Below, piece after piece: positions 44,152 through 51,602 of a stretch of DNA of 53,768 nucleotides. Under the pieces are notes generated by a model. It was not told the DNA's origin. It did not search any database and saw only the letters and a program-made list of their open reading frames with translations. The DNA is from Bacteroidales bacterium UBA6248 (GTDB taxonomy: Bacteria > Bacteroidota > Bacteroidia > Bacteroidales > Lentimicrobiaceae). The position numbers and the translations under genes were made by a program. How positions within the stretch are numbered: position 1 is the stretch's first letter; every line of letters begins with the position of its first letter. The stretch covers positions 1 through 53,768 of the forward strand of contig DJVU01000059.1 in assembly GCA_002441345.1 (NCBI GenBank). The letters run 5' to 3'.

Positions 44152-46680
44152 ATGGATCTTAGATTGCATTTTTCCGGCATATTTTCAGCAGAAATCAAAG
44201 CTGCTGAGGCGTTGGTACATACGCTGAATTTAAAAGAAGTCAGGTTTCTTGTTAAAACCGGACCGGATTCTTCCCCGTCAGAATTTCATACCGCATTTAC
44301 CATCGCGGAAGCCGGCAGTAACCTGAAAGATCGGTCTCAGGAAATACAAACTCAGTTTTTCCTGCATTCAGCAAGCCGCACTACCCCGCCATCCTGTACG
44401 GAAGGCCCTGAAAGTATTGCTTCCGGCATTGCTGTAAAACCCGGATTTTTACTGAAGCATCTGCTTGCACTGGATTCGCAGGATGTTTTCGTGCTTTTCG
44501 AATCGCAACAGCAATCCTTTGCTCCTGAAACCATAACGTATTTAGAAGGATTCACCGGACTTCTGAGAAAATCAATGGAATCCGGTATCGACCGGAGTTT
44601 TCTTGCGATCGAGCGGACAAAGTACATGCATCTGTTTTCTTCGGCTCCCGAAGGTATTGTGATGCTTGACGGTGATAACCGTGTGCTTGAAGTTAATCCG
44701 GAATTTGAACGTATGTTCGGGTACTCCTCCTCCGAGCTTCTGGGCCGGCGCCTCGATGAGCTTATTGCCCCAAAAGGAATGATAAACGAAGCCCGGGAAT
44801 TCACCCGGCGGAACTGGATGGGGAAGCAGGTTGCCGCCGAAAGCCGCCGGAAGAGGCGCGACGGCACGCTGCTCGATGTCTCTATTCTGGGTGTACCGTT
44901 CGATGACCAGTTTGGATCAAAAAGAATTTTTGGTATTTACCGGGATATCAGCAAGAGGATAAACAGCGAAAAGCAGCAGCGCGACCGCTTCGCTTTTATC
45001 GAATACATAAGCCGCCTTTCGTCCGACCTCATCAATATGGAAGCCGGGCAGGTCGACCATGCCATCGAAGAAGCCCTGGAAAGAATCGGAGTCCTCGTTA
45101 ATGCCGAGAGAGCCTATATTGTAGGTCTTTCCGGTGACGAACGTTCCATTCAGATTACGCATGAGTGGGCCCTCGATCCGCGCTATGCCCACGGGCTTCG
45201 TCAGCCGGGCATACGAATCGATGAGATCGGCTCCTACTTTAACCTTCTGAGATCGGGCAGGAATGCCGTTTTACACCGCGATTCCATTGCCGGTGAGCCG
45301 GAGTTTTCCTACCTCACTTTCTACCTTGATATGCTTGAAATTGAAAGCCTGGTAAATGTTCCTCTCTTTGCGGATAAGTCATTCATTGGTTATATAGGGG
45401 CAGATACCTATAGCCGGCCTGCTTGCTGGGATGAGCAAACCCTCAACAACCTGAAACTGGCCGGTCAGATCATTGCCAACGCGCTTTCGCGGAAGGACAG
45501 GGAGGAGAAACTTAGTGCAGCACTAGCACGAGCCGAATCATCCGACCGGCTGAAATCGGCATTCCTTGCCGGAATTTCGCATGAGGTAAGAACCCCCATG
45601 AACCATATTATGGGATTTATGAACCTGCTGAATGAACCGGATCTGGTTAAAGAAGAAAGGCAGGAATACATCTCCATTATGAAATCAAGCGGCAGGCAGC
45701 TGTTACGGATTATCGACGAAGTAATTGAACTGGCCATGCTCGATGCGGGGCAGGTTAAGCTTAAAGAGAATCCCTGCCAGATTTCACGCTTCCTCGAATC
45801 CCTGTATGCCGAATTCAGGGGAATCATTGCCGAAAGCCGTAAACCGGATCTGAATATTACACTGGATATCCCGGAAGTAATTGCAGGAAAAGTAATAGTT
45901 ACCGACGAGGTTAAACTCCGGCATATACTGTGGAACCTGCTTTCAAACGCCGTTAAGTTTACTTCCGCCGGCAGCATACGCTTCGGGGTAAGAAAGATCG
46001 CCGAAAGCAGGCTGGAGTTTTACGTAAGCGATACCGGTATCGGCATCGATCCGCAATACCATGCTGAGATATTTGAACGCTTCCACCGGCTCGACTCAAG
46101 CCTGTCGAGCCGCTTCGGAGGTACCGGACTCGGACTTCCGGTAAGTCAGAGACTTGCTTCTTTGTTTGGCAGTTGCATTCACGTTGAATCCACCCCCGGA
46201 AAAGGATCGCTGTTTACATTTTCTATCCCTTATTTCCTCTATGCTGAACAGCCGGCTGCCGGAAAGGGTGCATTTCTGCCCGATTCCGGATCCCTGCTGA
46301 AAGACAAAACCATACTGATGGTGGAAGACGATCTGGTTAACCTCCGGTTTCTGACGGCCATACTGATGAAAACAGGAGCTGAACTGATACACGCTGCCAA
46401 CGGTGAAGATGCTGTAAACCTGGTCGGCAGCAATACCATCGACCTGGTACTTATGGATATGCAGCTGCCGGTAATGGATGGCTATGAGGCAACCCGAAGA
46501 ATTAAGGAAATAAGCCCGGATCTTCCGGTTATTGCACAAACGGCACAGGTACTAACGGGCGATCGTGACAATTGCCTTTCAGCTGGCTGCGACGATTACA
46601 TCCCCAAACCCATTGATAAAAACCTGCTTTATACAAAAATCAGCAGGTTGATACTCCCTGAGAAAAATAAAGGCTTTTAA
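44152..46680 (+). CDS. Hybrid histidine kinase (PAS-GAF-HK-REC)
   Basis: An 842-residue sensor without membrane segments, so probably cytoplasmic. After a poorly conserved N-terminal ~155 residues come a PAS domain (about 160-275, MHLFSSAPEGIVMLDGDNRV) and a GAF domain (about 285-445). HisKA follows with phospho-acceptor His477 in GISHEVRTPMNH. HATPase_c has NLLSNAVKFTSAG, SDTGIGIDPQY and RFGGTGLGLPVS. A C-terminal receiver has phospho-acceptor Asp769 in LVLMDMQLP and Lys in YIPKPID. No response regulator is adjacent, so the partner or phosphorelay is unknown. Confidence 0.93.
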   Translation: MDLRLHFSGIFSAEIKAAEALVHTLNLKEVRFLVKTGPDSSPSEFHTAFTIAEAGSNLKDRSQEIQTQFFLHSASRTTPPSCTEGPESIASGIAVKPGFLLKHLLALDSQDVFVLFESQQQSFAPETITYLEGFTGLLRKSMESGIDRSFLAIERTKYMHLFSSAPEGIVMLDGDNRVLEVNPEFERMFGYSSSELLGRRLDELIAPKGMINEAREFTRRNWMGKQVAAESRRKRRDGTLLDVSILGVPFDDQFGSKRIFGIYRDISKRINSEKQQRDRFAFIEYISRLSSDLINMEAGQVDHAIEEALERIGVLVNAERAYIVGLSGDERSIQITHEWALDPRYAHGLRQPGIRIDEIGSYFNLLRSGRNAVLHRDSIAGEPEFSYLTFYLDMLEIESLVNVPLFADKSFIGYIGADTYSRPACWDEQTLNNLKLAGQIIANALSRKDREEKLSAALARAESSDRLKSAFLAGISHEVRTPMNHIMGFMNLLNEPDLVKEERQEYISIMKSSGRQLLRIIDEVIELAMLDAGQVKLKENPCQISRFLESLYAEFRGIIAESRKPDLNITLDIPEVIAGKVIVTDEVKLRHILWNLLSNAVKFTSAGSIRFGVRKIAESRLEFYVSDTGIGIDPQYHAEIFERFHRLDSSLSSRFGGTGLGLPVSQRLASLFGSCIHVESTPGKGSLFTFSIPYFLYAEQPAAGKGAFLPDSGSLLKDKTILMVEDDLVNLRFLTAILMKTGAELIHAANGEDAVNLVGSNTIDLVLMDMQLPVMDGYEATRRIKEISPDLPVIAQTAQVLTGDRDNCLSAGCDDYIPKPIDKNLLYTKISRLILPEKNKGF

Positions 46681-47132
46681 CGGCTAGGATTGTCTTCGGC
46701 ATACCATTCGGCATACGATGTTACAGTCTCTCTCAGCTTCAGGCTGTGAAGGTTTATACCATCGGGCAGTGCTCCGATCAGGCGCCCGGCAAAATCGCTC
46801 AGGAGATTTTCAGAGCTTGGCTGATAGTCAACCAGTTTTAGTCTTCCGACCAACTCTCCGAGAGAGCTTATTTCTTCGGGGGCAGTGGCTTTATAAAGTA
46901 CCAGCGAATGATCAAATTCATCCACGATGCGGCTTCGCACAATTTGTTTAAGTTCTTTAAAATCCATCACCATCCCGTAAATGGGTGATCCGGGATCCTG
47001 AACCGGTCTGCCGGTTACAGTTACCAGCAATTCATAGGAGTGGCCGTGAATGTGCCGGCAGGGTCCGTCGTATCCCGAAAGGGCATGGGCCATTTCAAAT
47101 TTGAATTCTTTGGTCAGCCTTATTACAGACAT
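46677..47132 (-). CDS. queD: 6-carboxytetrahydropterin synthase (QueD/PTPS family)
   Basis: Converts dihydroneopterin triphosphate to 6-carboxytetrahydropterin in queuosine/7-deazaguanine synthesis. The 151 residues have the zinc-binding His set (MAHALSG and HIHGHSYEL), a Cys before it (GPCRHIHGH, the catalytic position), VMDFKELKQIV, EFDHSLVL, and a C-terminal LKLRETVTSYAEWY. The stop codon overlaps the kinase stop: the two TAA codons share bases at 46677-46680. No other que genes are nearby. It starts 11 bases after the endonuclease I stop. Confidence 0.9.
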   Translation of the reverse strand: MSVIRLTKEFKFEMAHALSGYDGPCRHIHGHSYELLVTVTGRPVQDPGSPIYGMVMDFKELKQIVRSRIVDEFDHSLVLYKATAPEEISSLGELVGRLKLVDYQPSSENLLSDFAGRLIGALPDGINLHSLKLRETVTSYAEWYAEDNPSR

Positions 47133-47143
47133 GATAAATCCGC

Positions 47144-48181
47144 TTATTTAATGATTCTGACAAATGCCGGCATCTTTCCTGCCTGTTGCAGCGAAATTAT
47201 GTAAAAACCCGGAGCCAGGGAGCTGGTGTTGATATTTACGGAATATTCATCCACCGTGCTGCTTGCGGTATATTGTCTGCCCGAAAGGTCGGTTAAGCTG
47301 ATGCTCAGATCGCGGGAGGTATAGTATCCGTTGTGATCAACAATACAGTATACAGAGGCCGGAACCGGATATACCCTGATGTTGCTGTTGATGGCTGTAA
47401 AATCAACGGACGTCGGATTACCCCAGATCTGAAGGGCGAATTCAGGATGGTCGATAAAAGGATTCCGGTTGTTTTGCAGGGCATATACCGCATCGTTGCG
47501 TTCCGTTTCTTTGGTGCTCACCGGGTCGCCGGCATGCCACTCCAGCATCATGGCCAGAGCCCAGGGCCTCAGCTGCGAACCCGTTACCTGATCGCTCCCC
47601 GGCCAGCCGGCATCTTCACCGTAATAACGCACCGACATGTAAAAATAGGTTCTGGCAAAATCGCCCTTGTATTCATTGAGCGGTTCAAAAACCACTCCGG
47701 AGTACCCCGGATAACTGCAGTTGCCAACGCGGCTTCCATTACCCGATATGTACGTTGGATTTGAGACCGTGCCAAACGGATAATTCCCGCGCTTGTTGTT
47801 CACCCAGCCGTCGGTAGGGTAGATGTGAAACAAATCGGAATTCATGGGTGCCTGGTCGTCAAACCAGCTTTTGGGCCATGAGTGCTCACGGTTGTAACAG
47901 TCGCATTCGCTGTTGTAGTTGCCGCACTGGTCGGTTACAAAAGTCCAAGTGCAGTTCGAATACATGTCCCACACCCTTCCGTTGGGCAGGTCGTCGGTTG
48001 TTTGAAAAGCCGTCCACAAACCCGAATAACTGATAACAGTGTGGTTGTCGATGATGTCATGAAGCGCCGACTGTAAAGCAGTTCCGCTGAGCCCCGATGC
48101 TGCATTGTAATACCCTGCAGGAGGCTGTGCGGCAGCCTGAAGGGCAAATAGTACCGGTAATAAATTGAGAAGTCGTTTCAT
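47144..48181 (-). CDS. Secreted endonuclease I with T9SS sorting domain
   Basis: A 345-residue exported nuclease. It has a signal peptide (MKRLLNLLPVLFALQAAA) and an endonuclease I/NucM domain (about 20-250) with CDCYNREHSWPKSWF (catalytic His) and DLFHIYPTDGWVNNKRGN (metal-binding). A C-terminal type A sorting domain (about 265-345) has INSNIRVYPVPASVYC and ends SLQQAGKMPAFVRIIK. It degrades external nucleic acids at the cell surface or in the medium. The frame extends to 48208, but the signal peptide fixes the start at 48181. Confidence 0.92.
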   Translation of the reverse strand: MKRLLNLLPVLFALQAAAQPPAGYYNAASGLSGTALQSALHDIIDNHTVISYSGLWTAFQTTDDLPNGRVWDMYSNCTWTFVTDQCGNYNSECDCYNREHSWPKSWFDDQAPMNSDLFHIYPTDGWVNNKRGNYPFGTVSNPTYISGNGSRVGNCSYPGYSGVVFEPLNEYKGDFARTYFYMSVRYYGEDAGWPGSDQVTGSQLRPWALAMMLEWHAGDPVSTKETERNDAVYALQNNRNPFIDHPEFALQIWGNPTSVDFTAINSNIRVYPVPASVYCIVDHNGYYTSRDLSISLTDLSGRQYTASSTVDEYSVNINTSSLAPGFYIISLQQAGKMPAFVRIIK

Positions 48182-48196
48182 TCGGTAATTTTTTTG

Positions 48197-48232
48197 CTCC
48201 GGATTCATCCGGGGAAGTGTCCGGTTCCGGAG
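48197..48232 (-). repeat. Inverted repeat in endonuclease I leader
   Basis: Perfect 7-bp arms CTCCGGA/TCCGGAG with a second CCGG-rich inner pairing. It lies 16 bases before the start codon of the endonuclease I gene; an A-run, not a U-run, follows it, so it is not a terminator. Confidence 0.45.
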
Positions 48233-48282
48233 TAATCTTTTGTTTAAACAGTCTTTTTCGTGGATATGGGCAGTTTAATTTC

Positions 48283-48843
48283 TCAGATAAATTGCAGTAT
48301 GATAAACCGGACTGCCAGCACCATAAGTACAAATCCCGCCCATATTGAAAATTTCCTTAAAAATGGCTTCATCCCCCTGCTCCGGCCAAACAGCAGCCCT
48401 GTGACGGATGAAAGTATGAGCAGTGCGCAGAACAGCAGAATAAATACCGGAGGTAAGGGCATACTCAGTCCTGCCCCCATCCCGGCAAGGAACAAATTAA
48501 GCGCCCCCGACAGCGACAAAAGCAGCAGTGAGCTGAAATTATCAACAAGAATCACCCTGGCTTCATCGTGAAAACGGTAATTTTCGTACATAATTTTCAA
48601 ACCGACGATAAGTAGGATAGAAAAACCAAGATTCACACTGTATACCGATGCCAATGGTTGCATGGCATTTCCGGCAAGGAATCCTGCCAGTAAGGCAAGG
48701 GTACGTAACACGGGCAGAACCAGAGGCAGCAGAAAAGGCTGTCTTTCATTCAGCCGGTGATGCAGGGCTCCCGAGTACCATGCAGCCGTCAGGCTTTCAA
48801 CGGAAAGCGCCAGTAAACCGATTATTATTGCCGTGTAATTCAA
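48283..48843 (-). CDS. MntP-like integral membrane protein (divergent)
   Basis: A 186-residue membrane protein with six hydrophobic segments in two similar halves, as in the manganese exporter MntP. Correspondences are SVESLTAAWYSGAL for the MntP SMDAFAAS helix, GLKIMYENYR for its RMIIEGFR segment, and SGALNLFLAGMGAG for TSLDAMAVGVG. Two acidic MntP positions are altered (Asp to Glu, and Asp to Asn), so Mn export is unproven. A longer frame starts at ATG 48876, but the -7 element at 48866-48873 lies inside it. The TTG at 48843, giving (M)NYTAIIIGLLAL, aligns with the MntP N-terminus. Confidence 0.68.
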   Translation of the reverse strand: MNYTAIIIGLLALSVESLTAAWYSGALHHRLNERQPFLLPLVLPVLRTLALLAGFLAGNAMQPLASVYSVNLGFSILLIVGLKIMYENYRFHDEARVILVDNFSSLLLLSLSGALNLFLAGMGAGLSMPLPPVFILLFCALLILSSVTGLLFGRSRGMKPFLRKFSIWAGFVLMVLAVRFIILQFI

Positions 48844-48865
48844 GACGATTGCTGATTCAAGGCCG

Positions 48866-48873
48866 CAAAAGTA
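48866..48873 (-). promoter_or_regulatory. MntP-like gene -7 promoter element
   Basis: TACTTTTG followed by CGG on the minus strand. It overlaps the first codons of the longest frame and so argues for a downstream start. Confidence 0.6.
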
Positions 48874-49020
48874 CATAAAATAGCAATACGTTTTTGCCCG
48901 TGCATTTTGTTACAGAAAGGGTTTAGTGCTGACATTCATCGCGGTGCGGCAGGTGCATGCGGCTTTTCGGAATCCATAAGCCTTCGGACTATACCGGGAC
49001 GGATTCTGCCTTTTTTGATG

Positions 49021-49028
49021 TAAATTTG
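49021..49028 (+). promoter_or_regulatory. pyk -7 promoter element
   Basis: TAAATTTG, 25 bases upstream of the pyk ATG at 49054. Confidence 0.6.
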
Positions 49029-49053
49029 TCAATACACCGAAATTCCTATTATC

Positions 49054-50475
49054 ATGCGCAAAACCAGAATTATAGCCACACTGGGTCCGGCATCCTCCTC
49101 CGAAACAGTTCTTAAACAGCTTATCTCCGCCGGCGTTAATGTTTTCAGGCTCAATTTCTCGCACGGCACTCATGAAGGGCATGCCCGTGCTGTTGAAACC
49201 ATCAGCAGACTGAATGAGCAGATGGGAACGCACGTGGCAATCCTGGCCGATCTATCAGGGCCGAAAATTCGGACGGGAGAGGTTGAGGATGGAAGCATGG
49301 AACTGGTTCCGGAAGAACTGATAACGATAAGCACCGGGGCGGAACTCTGCCGCAAAGGCAGGATCACCGTGAATTACCCCGGTTTTGCTTCGGATGTTAT
49401 GGAAGGCGAAGAAATTCTGCTCGACGACGGAAAGATACTTCTGAAAGCCGTTTCATCGGATGGTAAGGATTCGGTTACAGCCAGGGTAGTGCAGGGAGGA
49501 ACACTGCTGTCACGTAAAGGGGTTAACCTGCCCGACACACACCTTAGCCTGCCCAGCCTCTCGGAGAAAGATCTCGACGACCTTGACTTTATTTTGAAGC
49601 AGAATATTCAGTGGGTTGCCCTTTCATTTGTCCGTACCGCAGGCGATATCGAAATGCTGCGCAGGCGAATAGCGGAAGCCGGCCTTGAATTCCCTCCGCG
49701 TATCGTTGCAAAAATTGAGAAACCGGAAGCCGTAGCCAATGCCGCCGCCATTATCAGGTCCGCCGATGCGGTAATGATTGCCCGTGGCGATCTGGGAGTG
49801 GAGATCCCTCAGGAAAAAGTACCCATCATTCAAAAGAAAATCGTCCGGATGTGTATTGCTGCATCCCGACCTGTTATCGTTGCCACCCAAATGATGGAAG
49901 GGATGATATCGAGCATGCGCCCTACCCGTGCCGAAGTCAGCGATGTGGCTAATTCGGTGCTCGACGGAGCCGATGCAGTAATGCTGAGCGGCGAAACATC
50001 AATAGGAAAGTTTCCGGTGGAAACGGTAAACACCATGTGCCGTATTATTACGGACGTTGAATCGGGCGAGATCATTTATCCGGACGTTGTTCCGGAAGAG
50101 ACCCGGCAGGAACGCCGCATTTCGGATGCAGTGATTATGGCAGCCGCAGATCTGGCACGAAAGGTAAACGCCCGGGCACTCATCGCCATGACGCATACAG
50201 GATACTCGGCTTTCAAACTTGCCAGCCATCGTACAGATGCAGGTATTTATATCTTCTCCGACAACCGGCAACTCTTGTGTGCACTCAGCCTGGTATGGGG
50301 CGTGGAAGGAATCTGGATACAGACATTCTCAAGTACCGATTCAGCAATGCCTGAAATGCGTAAAATTCTGATCGAAAGAGGATTTATTGTCAAAGGCGAT
50401 TACATTATCTACGTTTCAAGCATCCCCATCGGCAAAGCCGGGAAAACCAATATGCTGAAACTCAGCGTAGTGTGA
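49054..50475 (+). CDS. pyk: Pyruvate kinase
   Basis: Transfers phosphate from phosphoenolpyruvate to ADP, the last step of glycolysis. The 473 residues start RKTRIIATLGPASSS and carry VFRLNFSHGTHEGH, LADLSGPKIRTGEV, the active-site IVAKIEKPEA and MIARGDLGVEIPQEK, and the signature ATQMMEGMISSMRPTRAEVS. The C-terminal domain ends VKGDYIIYVSSIPIGKAGKT. All catalytic residues are visible. It is convergent with comF, with 4 bases between the stops. Confidence 0.97.
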   Translation: MRKTRIIATLGPASSSETVLKQLISAGVNVFRLNFSHGTHEGHARAVETISRLNEQMGTHVAILADLSGPKIRTGEVEDGSMELVPEELITISTGAELCRKGRITVNYPGFASDVMEGEEILLDDGKILLKAVSSDGKDSVTARVVQGGTLLSRKGVNLPDTHLSLPSLSEKDLDDLDFILKQNIQWVALSFVRTAGDIEMLRRRIAEAGLEFPPRIVAKIEKPEAVANAAAIIRSADAVMIARGDLGVEIPQEKVPIIQKKIVRMCIAASRPVIVATQMMEGMISSMRPTRAEVSDVANSVLDGADAVMLSGETSIGKFPVETVNTMCRIITDVESGEIIYPDVVPEETRQERRISDAVIMAAADLARKVNARALIAMTHTGYSAFKLASHRTDAGIYIFSDNRQLLCALSLVWGVEGIWIQTFSSTDSAMPEMRKILIERGFIVKGDYIIYVSSIPIGKAGKTNMLKLSVV

Positions 50476-50479
50476 AAGA

Positions 50480-51175
50480 CTATTTTACCGCGCAGGCAAT
50501 GGAAGCCACACTTATTTTAATTCCCGGTATGGTTAACAGAGAATGCCCGGCAGCTTCCAGAGTTGATCCGGTAGTAATTACATCGTCAACCAATAATACG
50601 TGCTTACCTGCATGCCGGTGAGTGTCGGTAATGCGGAAGATCTCCCGTACATTCTCCCACCGCCTGAACCTCGACTTCCGGGTTTGTGTTTCCGATGCAT
50701 GAATACGTACAAGAGTAGTAATGTCGAGCTCAACCTGCATCGATGCAGCCAGTCCCGCGGCAAACCATTCGGCCTGATTATATCCCCTGAGTGCCAGCTT
50801 TCGCGGATGAAGCGGTACGGGAATCACTGCACTTATGCCGTTAAAAAGCGGTGACTGCCTGAGATCCCTCCCGTACAGCCGTCCCAGATATTCTCCGATC
50901 TCTTTGTATCCCTTGTATTTCAGCTGATGAACCAGATGCTGTACGCTGCTGCCTTTTGTAAAGTAATACAGCGATGCAGCCGAGGTAAAGTAAATCTTAC
51001 CCCAGAATTGCCGCGCCACCGGATTTTCTTCCAGCAGATGAAACCCGGTTTTGGGAAGTTTGTACAGACAACTGAAGCACAAAACATTCTCGTTTTTGAA
51101 AAGCACATTGCCGCACGAAAGACAAATCCTGGGGTAGAAAAGGGATATCAGATCCCCTGCAAGTTGTTTCAGCAT
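50480..51175 (-). CDS. ComF-family phosphoribosyltransferase-like protein
   Basis: A 231-residue protein. An N-terminal Cys4 zinc motif, CLSCGNVLF and LCFSCLYKL, is followed by a phosphoribosyltransferase domain with GYNQAEWFAAGLA and the PRPP-binding loop HVLLVDDVITTGSTLEAAG. This is the ComFC/GntX type. In naturally competent bacteria ComFC supports DNA uptake; elsewhere its role is less clear. No other com genes are in the window. Confidence 0.9.
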   Translation of the reverse strand: MLKQLAGDLISLFYPRICLSCGNVLFKNENVLCFSCLYKLPKTGFHLLEENPVARQFWGKIYFTSAASLYYFTKGSSVQHLVHQLKYKGYKEIGEYLGRLYGRDLRQSPLFNGISAVIPVPLHPRKLALRGYNQAEWFAAGLAASMQVELDITTLVRIHASETQTRKSRFRRWENVREIFRITDTHRHAGKHVLLVDDVITTGSTLEAAGHSLLTIPGIKISVASIACAVK

Positions 51176-51602
51176 TACGAGTAAAAGTTTAGTTATAATT
51201 TTCCACGCTTCACCGGTAACCCCCGGTTGTGCCGTGACGTATTCATTGACTGGATAAAATACTAAATCTGCACGCAGAGAGGAAGGTATAACGTGAAATG
51301 CAGATCCTTCAATAAATCTTCAAACGAAAAACTGCTGCCTGCGAAAATTTCCGTAAAAGCAAAACATGAGGTTTTGATAGAAAGCTGAACTATACGGGAA
51401 TCATGCCTGCAATTTAGGGAAAAGAGATGCAGCACAGACTGCAGATGAGGATGAACGGGGCAAAGTAAACGTTTAACCGGACCGGAGGTTCTGGTTTGGC
51501 ATCAACGGATGCAGGAAAGCGGATAGAGACTGCAGGAAATCGGGTAAAAAGAAAATGGCTGCCGGGTTTACTCCGGCAGCCATTGAAAAAGTACTTCAGA
51601 TT
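51176..51602. other. Intergenic region without recognised gene
   Basis: A 427-base stretch between comF and the foldase gene. It holds the foldase terminator (51545-51584) and two close copies of a TGCAGGAAA-CGG segment (about 51509 and 51532). No TAnnTTTG element facing comF was found, and no open frame with family features. Confidence 0.5.
51545..51584 (-). terminator. Intrinsic terminator of the PpiD-like gene
   Basis: A perfect 12-bp stem, AATGGCTGCCGG/CCGGCAGCCATT (51554-51565 with 51573-51584), has a 7-base loop. U-rich sequence follows on the minus strand. It lies 18 bases past the stop at 51603. Confidence 0.93.
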
